Assembly (NCBI RefSeq): GCF_000741135.1
Contig: NZ_JGYU01000015.1
Location: 200 to 32,695 of the forward strand
Direction of reading: 5' to 3'
Length of the DNA: 32,496 nucleotides
From: Bifidobacterium choerinum
GTDB taxonomy: Bacteria; Actinomycetota; Actinomycetes; Actinomycetales; Bifidobacteriaceae
Under the pieces are notes generated by a model. The model had not been told where the DNA came from. It saw only the letters and a list, made by a program, of their open reading frames with translations, and did not search any database. The position numbers and the translations under genes are program-made. Of the stretch, positions 18,221 through 24,222 are shown piece after piece. Each line of letters starts with the position of its first letter. The first letter of the stretch is position 1.

Positions 18221-19297
18221 ATGAATACGATGTCAACGCCCTACTCGCTCATGCACCCCGATCTGGACACCCTGACGATGGAACGCGACGACCTCGACTG
18301 CGCGATCGCGCCGGTCGCGCGCTACTGGACCGAGATCGACGACGACCTGCGCTCCGTGGGCGCCGAGCAGGCCGCGAAAATCCGCCGCATGCGGCTCGAC
18401 ACGGCCGAGTTCGACTATCCGCGCGCCGCCTACTGGCACGACCCCGAATCGATCGACGTGATCGCCGACGCGCCCTACCGCGCCGACGGCGGCTACGACC
18501 GCGCCCACGGTCAGGTCCGCGGCCATCTGCTCGACCTCTACCTCCCCCATGCTGCAATCGTTAGCGGCGGCGCGACGCTGCCGGTGTACATCGACATTCA
18601 CGGCGGCGGCTTCTGCTACGGCTACAAGGAGCTCAACCGCAACTTCTGCACGCATCTGGCCGCGCTCGGCTTCGCCGTCTTCTCCCTCAACTACCGGCCG
18701 GCGCCGCAGACCGACCTGCGCGGCCAGCTCGCCGACGTCCAGGACGCGCTGCGCTGGATCGGCGCGAACATCGGACGCTTCCCCGTCGATCCCGACGCCG
18801 TGTTCCTGACCGGCGACTCGGCCGGCGCCTGCCTCGCGCTGCTGACGATCGCGATCGAACGCGACGCCGCGGCCGCGGCCGCTTTCGGCGTCGCGAAGCC
18901 ATCGGGGCTGCCGATCGCCGGCGGCGCGCTCGTCAGCGGCGTCTACGACCTGACCGCCGACTCGCCGCTGCGCGAGACGCTGACCGGCACGCTTGGACCA
19001 CGCTTCCTCGCCGACCTCGACGAGGCGCAGCCCTTCCTGTCCCCCGCCGGGCTCGTCTCGCATGTCGACGTGCCGCCGCTGTACCTGCAGACGAGCAGCG
19101 ACGATTTCATCGAGGCGCAGACGCTCGAACTGGCGACGGCGCTGTCGACGCACCGCCGCGACTTCGAGCTGCACGACGAGAAGACGCCGCCGACGCGCAC
19201 GCTCGGCCATGTGTTCCCGGTATGCATGACATGGCTCGAGGACAGCGAACGGGTGCTCGAACGCATCCGCGACTTCTCCTACGCGCGCATCCGCTGA
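18221..19297 (+). CDS. Alpha/beta hydrolase, HSL-type esterase/lipase
   Basis: 358 residues, no signal peptide, so a cytosolic carboxylesterase or deacetylase of unknown substrate. Motifs of the hormone-sensitive-lipase group: the oxyanion-hole box DIHGGGFCYGYKELN, the nucleophile elbow LTGDSAGACLAL, the acid in QTSSDDFIEAQ, and the His in TLGHVFPVCM near the C terminus. The N-terminal 110 residues form the cap and vary between members. A short His/Ala/Ser loop precedes the HGGG box. AAAGGA lies about 8 nt before the ATG and a good promoter is upstream. A terminator hairpin follows directly, so it is transcribed alone. Confidence 0.88.
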   Translation: MNTMSTPYSLMHPDLDTLTMERDDLDCAIAPVARYWTEIDDDLRSVGAEQAAKIRRMRLDTAEFDYPRAAYWHDPESIDVIADAPYRADGGYDRAHGQVRGHLLDLYLPHAAIVSGGATLPVYIDIHGGGFCYGYKELNRNFCTHLAALGFAVFSLNYRPAPQTDLRGQLADVQDALRWIGANIGRFPVDPDAVFLTGDSAGACLALLTIAIERDAAAAAAFGVAKPSGLPIAGGALVSGVYDLTADSPLRETLTGTLGPRFLADLDEAQPFLSPAGLVSHVDVPPLYLQTSSDDFIEAQTLELATALSTHRRDFELHDEKTPPTRTLGHVFPVCMTWLEDSERVLERIRDFSYARIR

Positions 19298-19300
19298 GAT

Positions 19301-19342
19301 GCAGCCGATTCCCCGCCTCGGACGAATCTGGGAATCGGCTGC
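19301..19342 (+). terminator. Terminator hairpin of the esterase gene
   Basis: 13-bp perfect inverted repeat (19301-19313 with 19330-19342) with a 16-nt loop, 4 nt after the stop. No U-tract. Confidence 0.7.
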
Positions 19343-19432
19343 GAGGACGGTCATGACATTGGCAGGTCGCGTACACCCCACCCACAGCCGTGCCCCGTAT
19401 CGTGGAGGACAACGAACAGAAAGGCGGCCGAC

Positions 19433-19798
19433 ATGACCACTGCAACAACCACCACAACACCCACCAGCACCAACGCCGATTCGGACGACATGAACACCGG
19501 CGCGACGAACGGCGGAGCGACGAAGGGCGCCTCCTCGGACGGCGACCTCGACTTCCGGGGCATGGCGAACGCGGCCGGCGAGGCCTCGAGCTGCGGATGC
19601 GGCACGAAGGATGACGCGGCCGAGCAGGCCTTCAGACGCGAACATGCGAAGTCGAACGAGACGCCGCAGCCTGCAGAGCCGGTCAACCCCTTCCCGGCGT
19701 CGCAGGAGCCCAGCGGCGACGGCACCGGCGTCGGAGCCGGCGGCGCCACGATTCGCCGCCCGCATCCGCATCACCATGGACCCCGCGTTTCGCATTGA
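19433..19798 (+). CDS. Small hydrophilic protein with a CGC motif, function unknown
   Basis: 121 residues; I do not recognise the family. The N terminus is a Thr run, then a Gly/Asn/Asp-rich part, a short LDFRGMANAAGEASS segment, C54-G-C56 followed by GTKDDAAEQAF, then a Pro-rich part and a His-rich end (RRPHPHHHGP). No membrane segment or signal peptide. Third positions are almost all G or C and AAAGG lies 8 nt before the ATG, so it is likely to be a real gene. The two Cys and the His cluster could bind a metal, but that is only a guess. The stop codon lies inside the following hairpin. Confidence 0.65.
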   Translation: MTTATTTTTPTSTNADSDDMNTGATNGGATKGASSDGDLDFRGMANAAGEASSCGCGTKDDAAEQAFRREHAKSNETPQPAEPVNPFPASQEPSGDGTGVGAGGATIRRPHPHHHGPRVSH

Positions 19799-19813
19799 GC
19801 GATGCGCGGGGTC
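19779..19813 (+). terminator. Terminator hairpin overlapping the end of the small gene
   Basis: 9-bp GC-rich stem (19779-19787 with 19805-19813) enclosing the stop codon of the small protein, followed by TTCTC. The loop can pair further through CGCAT/ATGCG. Confidence 0.65.
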
Positions 19814-19842
19814 TTCTCATGCCTCGGCCGCGACGCTACACT
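19814..19842 (+). promoter_or_regulatory. Promoter of the cupin gene
   Basis: TTCTCA (19814-19819), 17-nt spacer, TACACT (19837-19842). Transcription would begin near 19850, next to an ATG opening a 15-codon frame ahead of the cupin gene. Confidence 0.5.
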
Positions 19843-19850
19843 GTGTGCGT

Positions 19851-19898
19851 ATGTCACCGCAAGCCGGCGCGTACGCCGGAGATGACGCGGATGTCTGA
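19851..19898 (+). CDS. Possible 15-residue leader ORF before the cupin gene
   Basis: ATG 8 nt after the TACACT box, at or within a base of the predicted transcript start, with no ribosome-binding site of its own. It encodes MSPQAGAYAGDDADV and stops 30 nt before the chosen cupin start. It has no run of one amino acid as in attenuators. It may be translated as a leaderless upstream ORF or may be chance. Confidence 0.3.
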   Translation: MSPQAGAYAGDDADV

Positions 19899-19928
19899 AT
19901 ATCGAGAAATGTGAGGAGCATGATGACG

Positions 19929-20285
19929 ATGACCAACGAGGAAACACGGATGCAGACGCTCGACGATGTCGCGCAGATGGTGAGCGTCCAGCCGGAGGCG
20001 ACGGTGTCGCGCACCGTCATGCAGACCGAGGGCGGCAACGTCGTGCTGTTCTCCTTCGATGCCGGCCAGGAGCTGAGCGAGCACACGGCGGCGATGCCGG
20101 TCTTCGTGCAGCCACTCAGCGGCCGCCTGCTCATCAGCGGCGGCGACGAGGAGCATGAGGCCGTCCCCGGCGACCTCATCTACTTCCCGACGCGTCTGCC
20201 GCATGCGATCAGAGCGCTCGAGCCGTCGGTCATGATGCTGACGATGGTCACGCCGGCGCGCGCCCATGACGCCATCGACAACTGA
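19929..20285 (+). CDS. Cupin-domain protein
   Basis: 118 residues forming a single small beta-barrel cupin, probably binding a metal or small ligand in the cytosol; substrate unknown. The first cupin motif corresponds to AGQELSEHTAAMPVFVQPLSG and keeps only one of the usual two His. The second is PGDLIYFPTRLPHAIRA, with the conserved Pro-Gly and His. Several Met residues are near the start: ATGs at 19920, 19923 and 19929 follow GAGGAG (19913-19918) by 1, 4 and 10 nt. I chose the last for spacing, and 19923 is nearly as good. Similar single-cupin proteins in other bacteria are often stress or quorum-sensing related, which is not shown here. Confidence 0.8.
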   Translation: MTNEETRMQTLDDVAQMVSVQPEATVSRTVMQTEGGNVVLFSFDAGQELSEHTAAMPVFVQPLSGRLLISGGDEEHEAVPGDLIYFPTRLPHAIRALEPSVMMLTMVTPARAHDAIDN

Positions 20286-20572
20286 TTCCGGATCCGGCCG
20301 CTCACGGCTCATCAGACCGCGGCACAGGGATGGGTTGCCGTAATAGCCGCACCGCACCGACCAATGATGTGGCCTCTCGTCCGTGACGTTGACGGGGATG
20401 TCTTCGATATCGGGGAAGCCGATGCGTGTGCATACGATGACGACGGATCGCTGATGGGCATGGCACCGGCTCCCCTGCGGCAAGTTTCGCATCAGCGTCT
20501 TTCGTCGTTGCGGACAGGCGGCCGGCAAGCCATCGGTCGCACACGCGGCTCGTTCCGCCATTTCGCCGGAGA
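20286..20572. other. Intergenic stretch of lower GC with no recognised gene
   Basis: Between the cupin stop and the ychF terminator. Frames are open on both strands (for example from 20364 on plus and through 20561 on minus), but none shows the strong G/C third-position bias of neighbouring genes or a recognisable domain. The base composition is visibly less GC-rich. It could be a decayed gene or simple spacer. Confidence 0.4.
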
Positions 20573-20574
20573 CG

Positions 20575-20635
20575 CGAAAACGGCGGATTCCGTATGGTCC
20601 GCAACCCGTGAACCGTTGGGATTCCGCCGTTTTCG
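20575..20635 (-). terminator. Terminator hairpin of ychF
   Basis: 13-bp perfect inverted repeat (20575-20587 with 20623-20635) that starts 21 nt beyond the ychF stop on the minus strand and ends in a CGTTTTCG stretch. The 35-nt loop is long for a classic terminator. Confidence 0.6.
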
Positions 20636-20655
20636 TATCGTGACGCTACAGTCGC

Positions 20656-21744
20656 TCAGACGTTGAACTTGAATTCGACGATGTCGCCGTCCTGCATCAC
20701 GTAGTCCTTGCCTTCGAGGCGCAGCTTGCCCTCCTCCTTGATCTTCGGCATCGAGCCGTCGGCGGCCACGAAGTCGTCGTAGGAGACGACCTCGGCCTTG
20801 ATGAAGCCCTTCTCGAAGTCGGTGTGGATGACGCCTGCGGCCTGCGGCGCCGTCCAGCCCTTGTGGATCTGCCAGGCGCGCACCTCCTTCTCGCCTGCCG
20901 TCAGGAAGGTCTGCAGGCCGAGGATGTCGAAGCCGACGCGCGCGAGCTGGTCGAGCCCCGACTCCTTGAGTCCGGCGTCCTCGAGCATCTCGCGGGCGTC
21001 CGCCTCGTCGAGCTCGGTCAGTTCGGCCTCGAACTGCGCGTTGAGGAAGATCGCCGGCGCCGGTGCGACCGAATCGTCGAGCTTCTTCTTGAACCCGTCG
21101 TTCATCAGCTCGGTGTCGTCGACGTTGAACACGTAGATGAACGGCTTCGCGGTGAGCAGATGGAGGTCGTAGAGCTCGTCCTTGTCGATCTCGCCGGCCT
21201 GCGCGGCCGCGTCGATCGTGCGTCCCGACTCGAGGATCGCCTTCGCCTGCTTGACGGCCTCCATGTACGACGGCTCGATCTTCCTGCCGCGCAGGTCCTT
21301 CTCGAGCTTCGGCAGCGCGTTGTCGATCGTCTGCAGGTCGGCGAGGATGAGCTCGGTGTTGATCGTGTCGATGTCGTCGGCCGGGTCGACGCGGCCGTTG
21401 ACGTGGACGATGTCGTCGTCCTCGAAGGCGCGCACGACCTCGCAGATCGCGTCTGCCTCGCGGATGTTCGCGAGGAACTTGTTGCCGAGTCCCTCGCCTT
21501 CCGAGGCGCCCTTGACGATGCCGGCGATGTCGACGAAGGTGACGGTCGCCGGCACGATCTTCTCGGTGTGCACGAGCCTGGCGAGCACCGGCAGACGGTC
21601 GTCGGGCAGCGGCACGATGCCGGTGTTCGGCTCGATCGTCGCGAACGGGTAGTTCTCGGCGAGCACGTTGTTGCGGGTGAGGGCATTGAACATGGTGGAC
21701 TTGCCGACGTTCGGCAGTCCGACGATTCCGATGGTAAGAGACAT
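20656..21744 (-). CDS. ychF: Redox-regulated ATPase YchF (Obg-family P-loop protein)
   Basis: 362 residues, the normal length. YchF/OLA1 proteins bind and hydrolyse ATP rather than GTP and associate with ribosomes and the proteasome or stress response. The P loop GLPNVGKST is at residues 9-17. FVDIAGIVKGASEGEGLGNKF gives switch II. The usual NKxD is replaced by a divergent segment (YVFNVDD), as expected for the ATP-specific group. The C-terminal TGS-like domain has AGVIHTDFEKGFIKAEV and the ending KDYVMQDGDIVEFKFNV. The ATG at 21744 is the first family residue, and a -10 box sits exactly 7 nt before it with no ribosome-binding site, suggesting a leaderless message. Confidence 0.96.
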   Translation of the reverse strand: MSLTIGIVGLPNVGKSTMFNALTRNNVLAENYPFATIEPNTGIVPLPDDRLPVLARLVHTEKIVPATVTFVDIAGIVKGASEGEGLGNKFLANIREADAICEVVRAFEDDDIVHVNGRVDPADDIDTINTELILADLQTIDNALPKLEKDLRGRKIEPSYMEAVKQAKAILESGRTIDAAAQAGEIDKDELYDLHLLTAKPFIYVFNVDDTELMNDGFKKKLDDSVAPAPAIFLNAQFEAELTELDEADAREMLEDAGLKESGLDQLARVGFDILGLQTFLTAGEKEVRAWQIHKGWTAPQAAGVIHTDFEKGFIKAEVVSYDDFVAADGSMPKIKEEGKLRLEGKDYVMQDGDIVEFKFNV

Positions 21745-21757
21745 ACCGCCCACTGTA
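21745..21757 (-). promoter_or_regulatory. -10 box of a leaderless ychF transcript
   Basis: On the minus strand TACAGT (21757-21752), then 7 nt (gggcggt), then the ATG. There is no purine-rich ribosome-binding site in the spacer. TTGACG lies only 11 nt before the -10, too close to act as a normal -35. Confidence 0.6.
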
Positions 21758-21799
21758 GCGTTGCGGCTCGTCAACGCCGCGGCGGGCGGCGGGCGGCGC

Positions 21800-22606
21800 T
21801 CAGCCCTGTTCGATCGCGTCGACGGCGCGGATGACCGAGCCGCGGAACGCGCTCTCCTCGAGCGAGGCGACGCCCTTGATCGTCGTGCCTCCCGGCGAGC
21901 ACACGGCGTCCTTCATCGCGCCCGGATGCGTGCCGGTGGCCAGATACAGCGCGCCGACGCCTTCGATCATCTTGGCGGCGAGCCGGTAGGCGGTCGCGCG
22001 CTGCAGCCCGTACTTGACGCCGGCGTCGCCGAGCGCCTCGAGGTACATGTCGGTGAAGGCGGGCGCGCAGCCGGCGATGCACATCGCGATGTCCATGTGC
22101 GCGCCGTCGACGCGTTCGATGAGCGCGATTGAGCCGAAGATCCGTTCGAACTCGTCGCGCTGCGCGTCGGTGAGCGTGTTGTCGGTCTCGGTGACGAGCA
22201 CGCCCTTGCCGACGGCCATCGGCGTGTTCGGGATCGTGCACTGCAGGTGGATGAGCTCGCTCATCTCCCCCATCATCGTGTCGAAGCGGTCGAGCGTCCA
22301 TCCGGCGGCGATCGACACGACGAACTTGTCGGCGCCGGCGAGGTCGGCTACGAGCGGCTTGATGACCGTCTCGATCTGGTACGGCTTGATCGCCACGACG
22401 ATGATGTCGGCGGCGTCGACGACATCCTTCGCGTCGTGCAGCGCCGTCGCGCCGATCGCGCCGGTGGACTCCACGAGCTTGTCCCAATGGGCCGCGCAGG
22501 CCACGATCTGCGAGCCGTCGAGCGTGCCCGCCTCGACGAGCCCCTTCGCGATCGCCTGTCCCATGTTGCCGAATCCGATGAATCCGACCGTGCACGAATC
22601 CGTCAT
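21800..22606 (-). CDS. proC: Pyrroline-5-carboxylate reductase
   Basis: 268 residues. Reduces 1-pyrroline-5-carboxylate to proline with NAD(P)H, the last step of proline synthesis; cytosolic. The N-terminal dinucleotide motif is VGFIGFGNMGQAIAKGL. IKPYQIETVI and VVSIAAGWTL are in the middle, and the C-terminal signature region is GTHPGAMKDAVCSPGGTTIKGV, characteristic of the family. ATG 22606 is chosen because AAGGAAGG lies 6 nt upstream; the frame continues upstream without a good start. It precedes ychF in the same direction, but ychF seems to have its own promoter in the 55-nt gap. Confidence 0.96.
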   Translation of the reverse strand: MTDSCTVGFIGFGNMGQAIAKGLVEAGTLDGSQIVACAAHWDKLVESTGAIGATALHDAKDVVDAADIIVVAIKPYQIETVIKPLVADLAGADKFVVSIAAGWTLDRFDTMMGEMSELIHLQCTIPNTPMAVGKGVLVTETDNTLTDAQRDEFERIFGSIALIERVDGAHMDIAMCIAGCAPAFTDMYLEALGDAGVKYGLQRATAYRLAAKMIEGVGALYLATGTHPGAMKDAVCSPGGTTIKGVASLEESAFRGSVIRAVDAIEQG

Positions 22607-22655
22607 GTGCTTCCTTCCTTGCCGTGCGCACCGGGCGCGTTTGTCTTCGTCGTCC

Positions 22656-22661
22656 ACGGTA
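22656..22661 (-). promoter_or_regulatory. Candidate -10 box of proC
   Basis: TACCGT followed by GGAC on the minus strand, about 50 nt upstream of the ATG; same type as the box before the ABC exporter operon. No clear -35. Confidence 0.4.
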
Positions 22662-22730
22662 GCGCATCCGTGTTGCGTCCCTGCCCGGGCATGCCATGAC
22701 ATGGACGCGCGCCGCCGAAGTGTCGGGCGC

Positions 22731-24068
22731 TCAGAACAGCTTGCGCAGGTCGCCGCGGTCGAGCGCCTCCTGGAACAGGTGGCGGAAGACCCTGGCGCCG
22801 TGCACGCCGTCGTGCTCGAACTCGTTCGTCACCCACCAGTGCGCGTTGCCGATGTGCGCGAGCGTGTCGAGGCTCAGCGACGAGTCGACGTACATGTCGT
22901 CGAAGTAGACGGCGGCCTGCAGCGGCACCGTGTTGCGCGCGAGCTGCTGCGCGTCGTAGATCGTGCCGAAGCGCGTGCGTCCCATCATCGTCTCGACGGC
23001 GGCGCGGAACGGCCTGAGCGCACGCTCCTGCTCGAACATCCACGGGAAGGCGGCCTCGCCGGTCAGCAGCAGCGGCCGCGCATCGGTCGAGAACTCGGGC
23101 ATCGTGTCGCGCACGCGCTGCGCCGCCCAGTCGATCGGCGCGTCGAGTTCGCCGTTCGCGTAGATGAACTCCTGCAGCGGCCAGTACAGCGCGTTCGACG
23201 ATGTGGCCGTCACGACGTCGGCGAGGAACTCGTCGGTCAGCGGCGACGTCTCAGACGCGCTGCCGTCGCCAGCGGCGAAGGCCTCGTCGAGCAGCCAGTG
23301 CACATGTTCGAAGCTCGGCTTCATACCGAAGGACGAGCCGAGCGTCTGCAGGCGCTCGACGGTGAAGGGGTCGCCGTTGGGCAGCGTGATGCGCTGCGAG
23401 GCGAGGATGTCGGCGAGCGTGTCGAGACGGGCGCGGTCGAACGGGTAGCGGTCGGTGAACTGTTCGGTCTTGCGCCGCATGCGCGGGAAGGTGTGCAGGT
23501 AGACCTCGGTCGCGTCGGCCGGCACATGCGGGATGCCGCCGGTCGTGAACGCGGCCGCGAGCGCCGTCGGGAACAGCGACAGGTAGGTGAGCGTCAGGAA
23601 GCCGCCGTAGCTCTGTCCGAGCGTCGTCCACAGGCTGCCGGCGAATTCGGTGCGCCGCAGGTGTTCGAAGTCGCGCACGATCGAGTCGGCGAGAAAGTGC
23701 ATGAGATGGTCGGCGCCGGCCTCGCCATCCATCGCGCCGATGACGTTGGAATCGATGTGCGAGGAGCGTCCGGTGCCGCGCTGGTCGGGCAGCACGACGC
23801 GGAAGTGCTTGACGGCCTCGGCGATCCAGCCGTCCGAATGGGGGTCGAGAGGGCGCGGTCCGGCGCCGCCGGGACCTCCCTGCAGGAACAGCAGCGGCGG
23901 CAGGTCGTCGTGGATGTGTTCGGGCGCGGTGAGCACGCGGTAGAACAGCTTGATGCGCGGGCCGTCGAAGCCCCGGCCGGGTTCGTGGCCGTCCCAGTCG
24001 AGCGGCACGTCGATCGCGTGTTCCGAGACGTGCAGTCCCGGCAGATAGTATTCGGCAAGCAGTCCCAT
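22731..24068 (-). CDS. Alpha/beta hydrolase of the proline iminopeptidase (S33) family
   Basis: 445 residues. Serine exopeptidase or related hydrolase that would release N-terminal proline or small residues from peptides. Motifs: LLFLQGGPGGAGPRP (the HGGPG box, here QGGPG), LPDQRGTGRSSHID, and the nucleophile elbow LGQSYGGFLTLTYL. The C-terminal part with WWVTNEFEHDGVHGARVF near the end holds the likely catalytic His. Larger than minimal PIPs because of a long lid (about residues 190-330). No signal peptide, so cytosolic. AAAGGGG lies about 7 nt before the ATG; the open frame before it runs through the divergent promoter region of the kinase. Exact substrate unknown. Confidence 0.9.
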   Translation of the reverse strand: MGLLAEYYLPGLHVSEHAIDVPLDWDGHEPGRGFDGPRIKLFYRVLTAPEHIHDDLPPLLFLQGGPGGAGPRPLDPHSDGWIAEAVKHFRVVLPDQRGTGRSSHIDSNVIGAMDGEAGADHLMHFLADSIVRDFEHLRRTEFAGSLWTTLGQSYGGFLTLTYLSLFPTALAAAFTTGGIPHVPADATEVYLHTFPRMRRKTEQFTDRYPFDRARLDTLADILASQRITLPNGDPFTVERLQTLGSSFGMKPSFEHVHWLLDEAFAAGDGSASETSPLTDEFLADVVTATSSNALYWPLQEFIYANGELDAPIDWAAQRVRDTMPEFSTDARPLLLTGEAAFPWMFEQERALRPFRAAVETMMGRTRFGTIYDAQQLARNTVPLQAAVYFDDMYVDSSLSLDTLAHIGNAHWWVTNEFEHDGVHGARVFRHLFQEALDRGDLRKLF

Positions 24069-24186
24069 ATGGTGTCCCCTTTCGTTGCGCCGTCGCGTCG
24101 CCGCGGCCGCGGTGCGCGCCCGGCGACGCCCGTCTCCATCACAATCCCCCGTACGGACATGGCGACGGCTTCGTCCTCGCGGATGA

Positions 24187-24222
24187 TTGCCGGTGGCGCG
24201 CGCGCACGCTACGCTGGGCGTC
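24187..24222 (+). promoter_or_regulatory. Promoter of a leaderless sensor kinase transcript
   Basis: TTGCCG (24187-24192), 17-nt spacer, TACGCT (24210-24215), 7 nt (gggcgtc), then the ATG at 24223. There is a full -35/-10 pair and no ribosome-binding site, so transcription should start at the ATG itself. Confidence 0.65.

Noticed and set aside
18187..18564. Frame starting at an ATG near the transcript start of the esterase gene
   Set aside because: It lies 5 nt after GATAAT and could be leaderless, but the product is Arg-rich and overlaps the esterase out of frame; the esterase ATG has a good ribosome-binding site.
19854..20561. Minus-strand frame of 235 codons opposite the cupin gene
   Set aside because: Most of it is antisense to a recognised cupin; the rest lacks coding bias and any recognisable domain.
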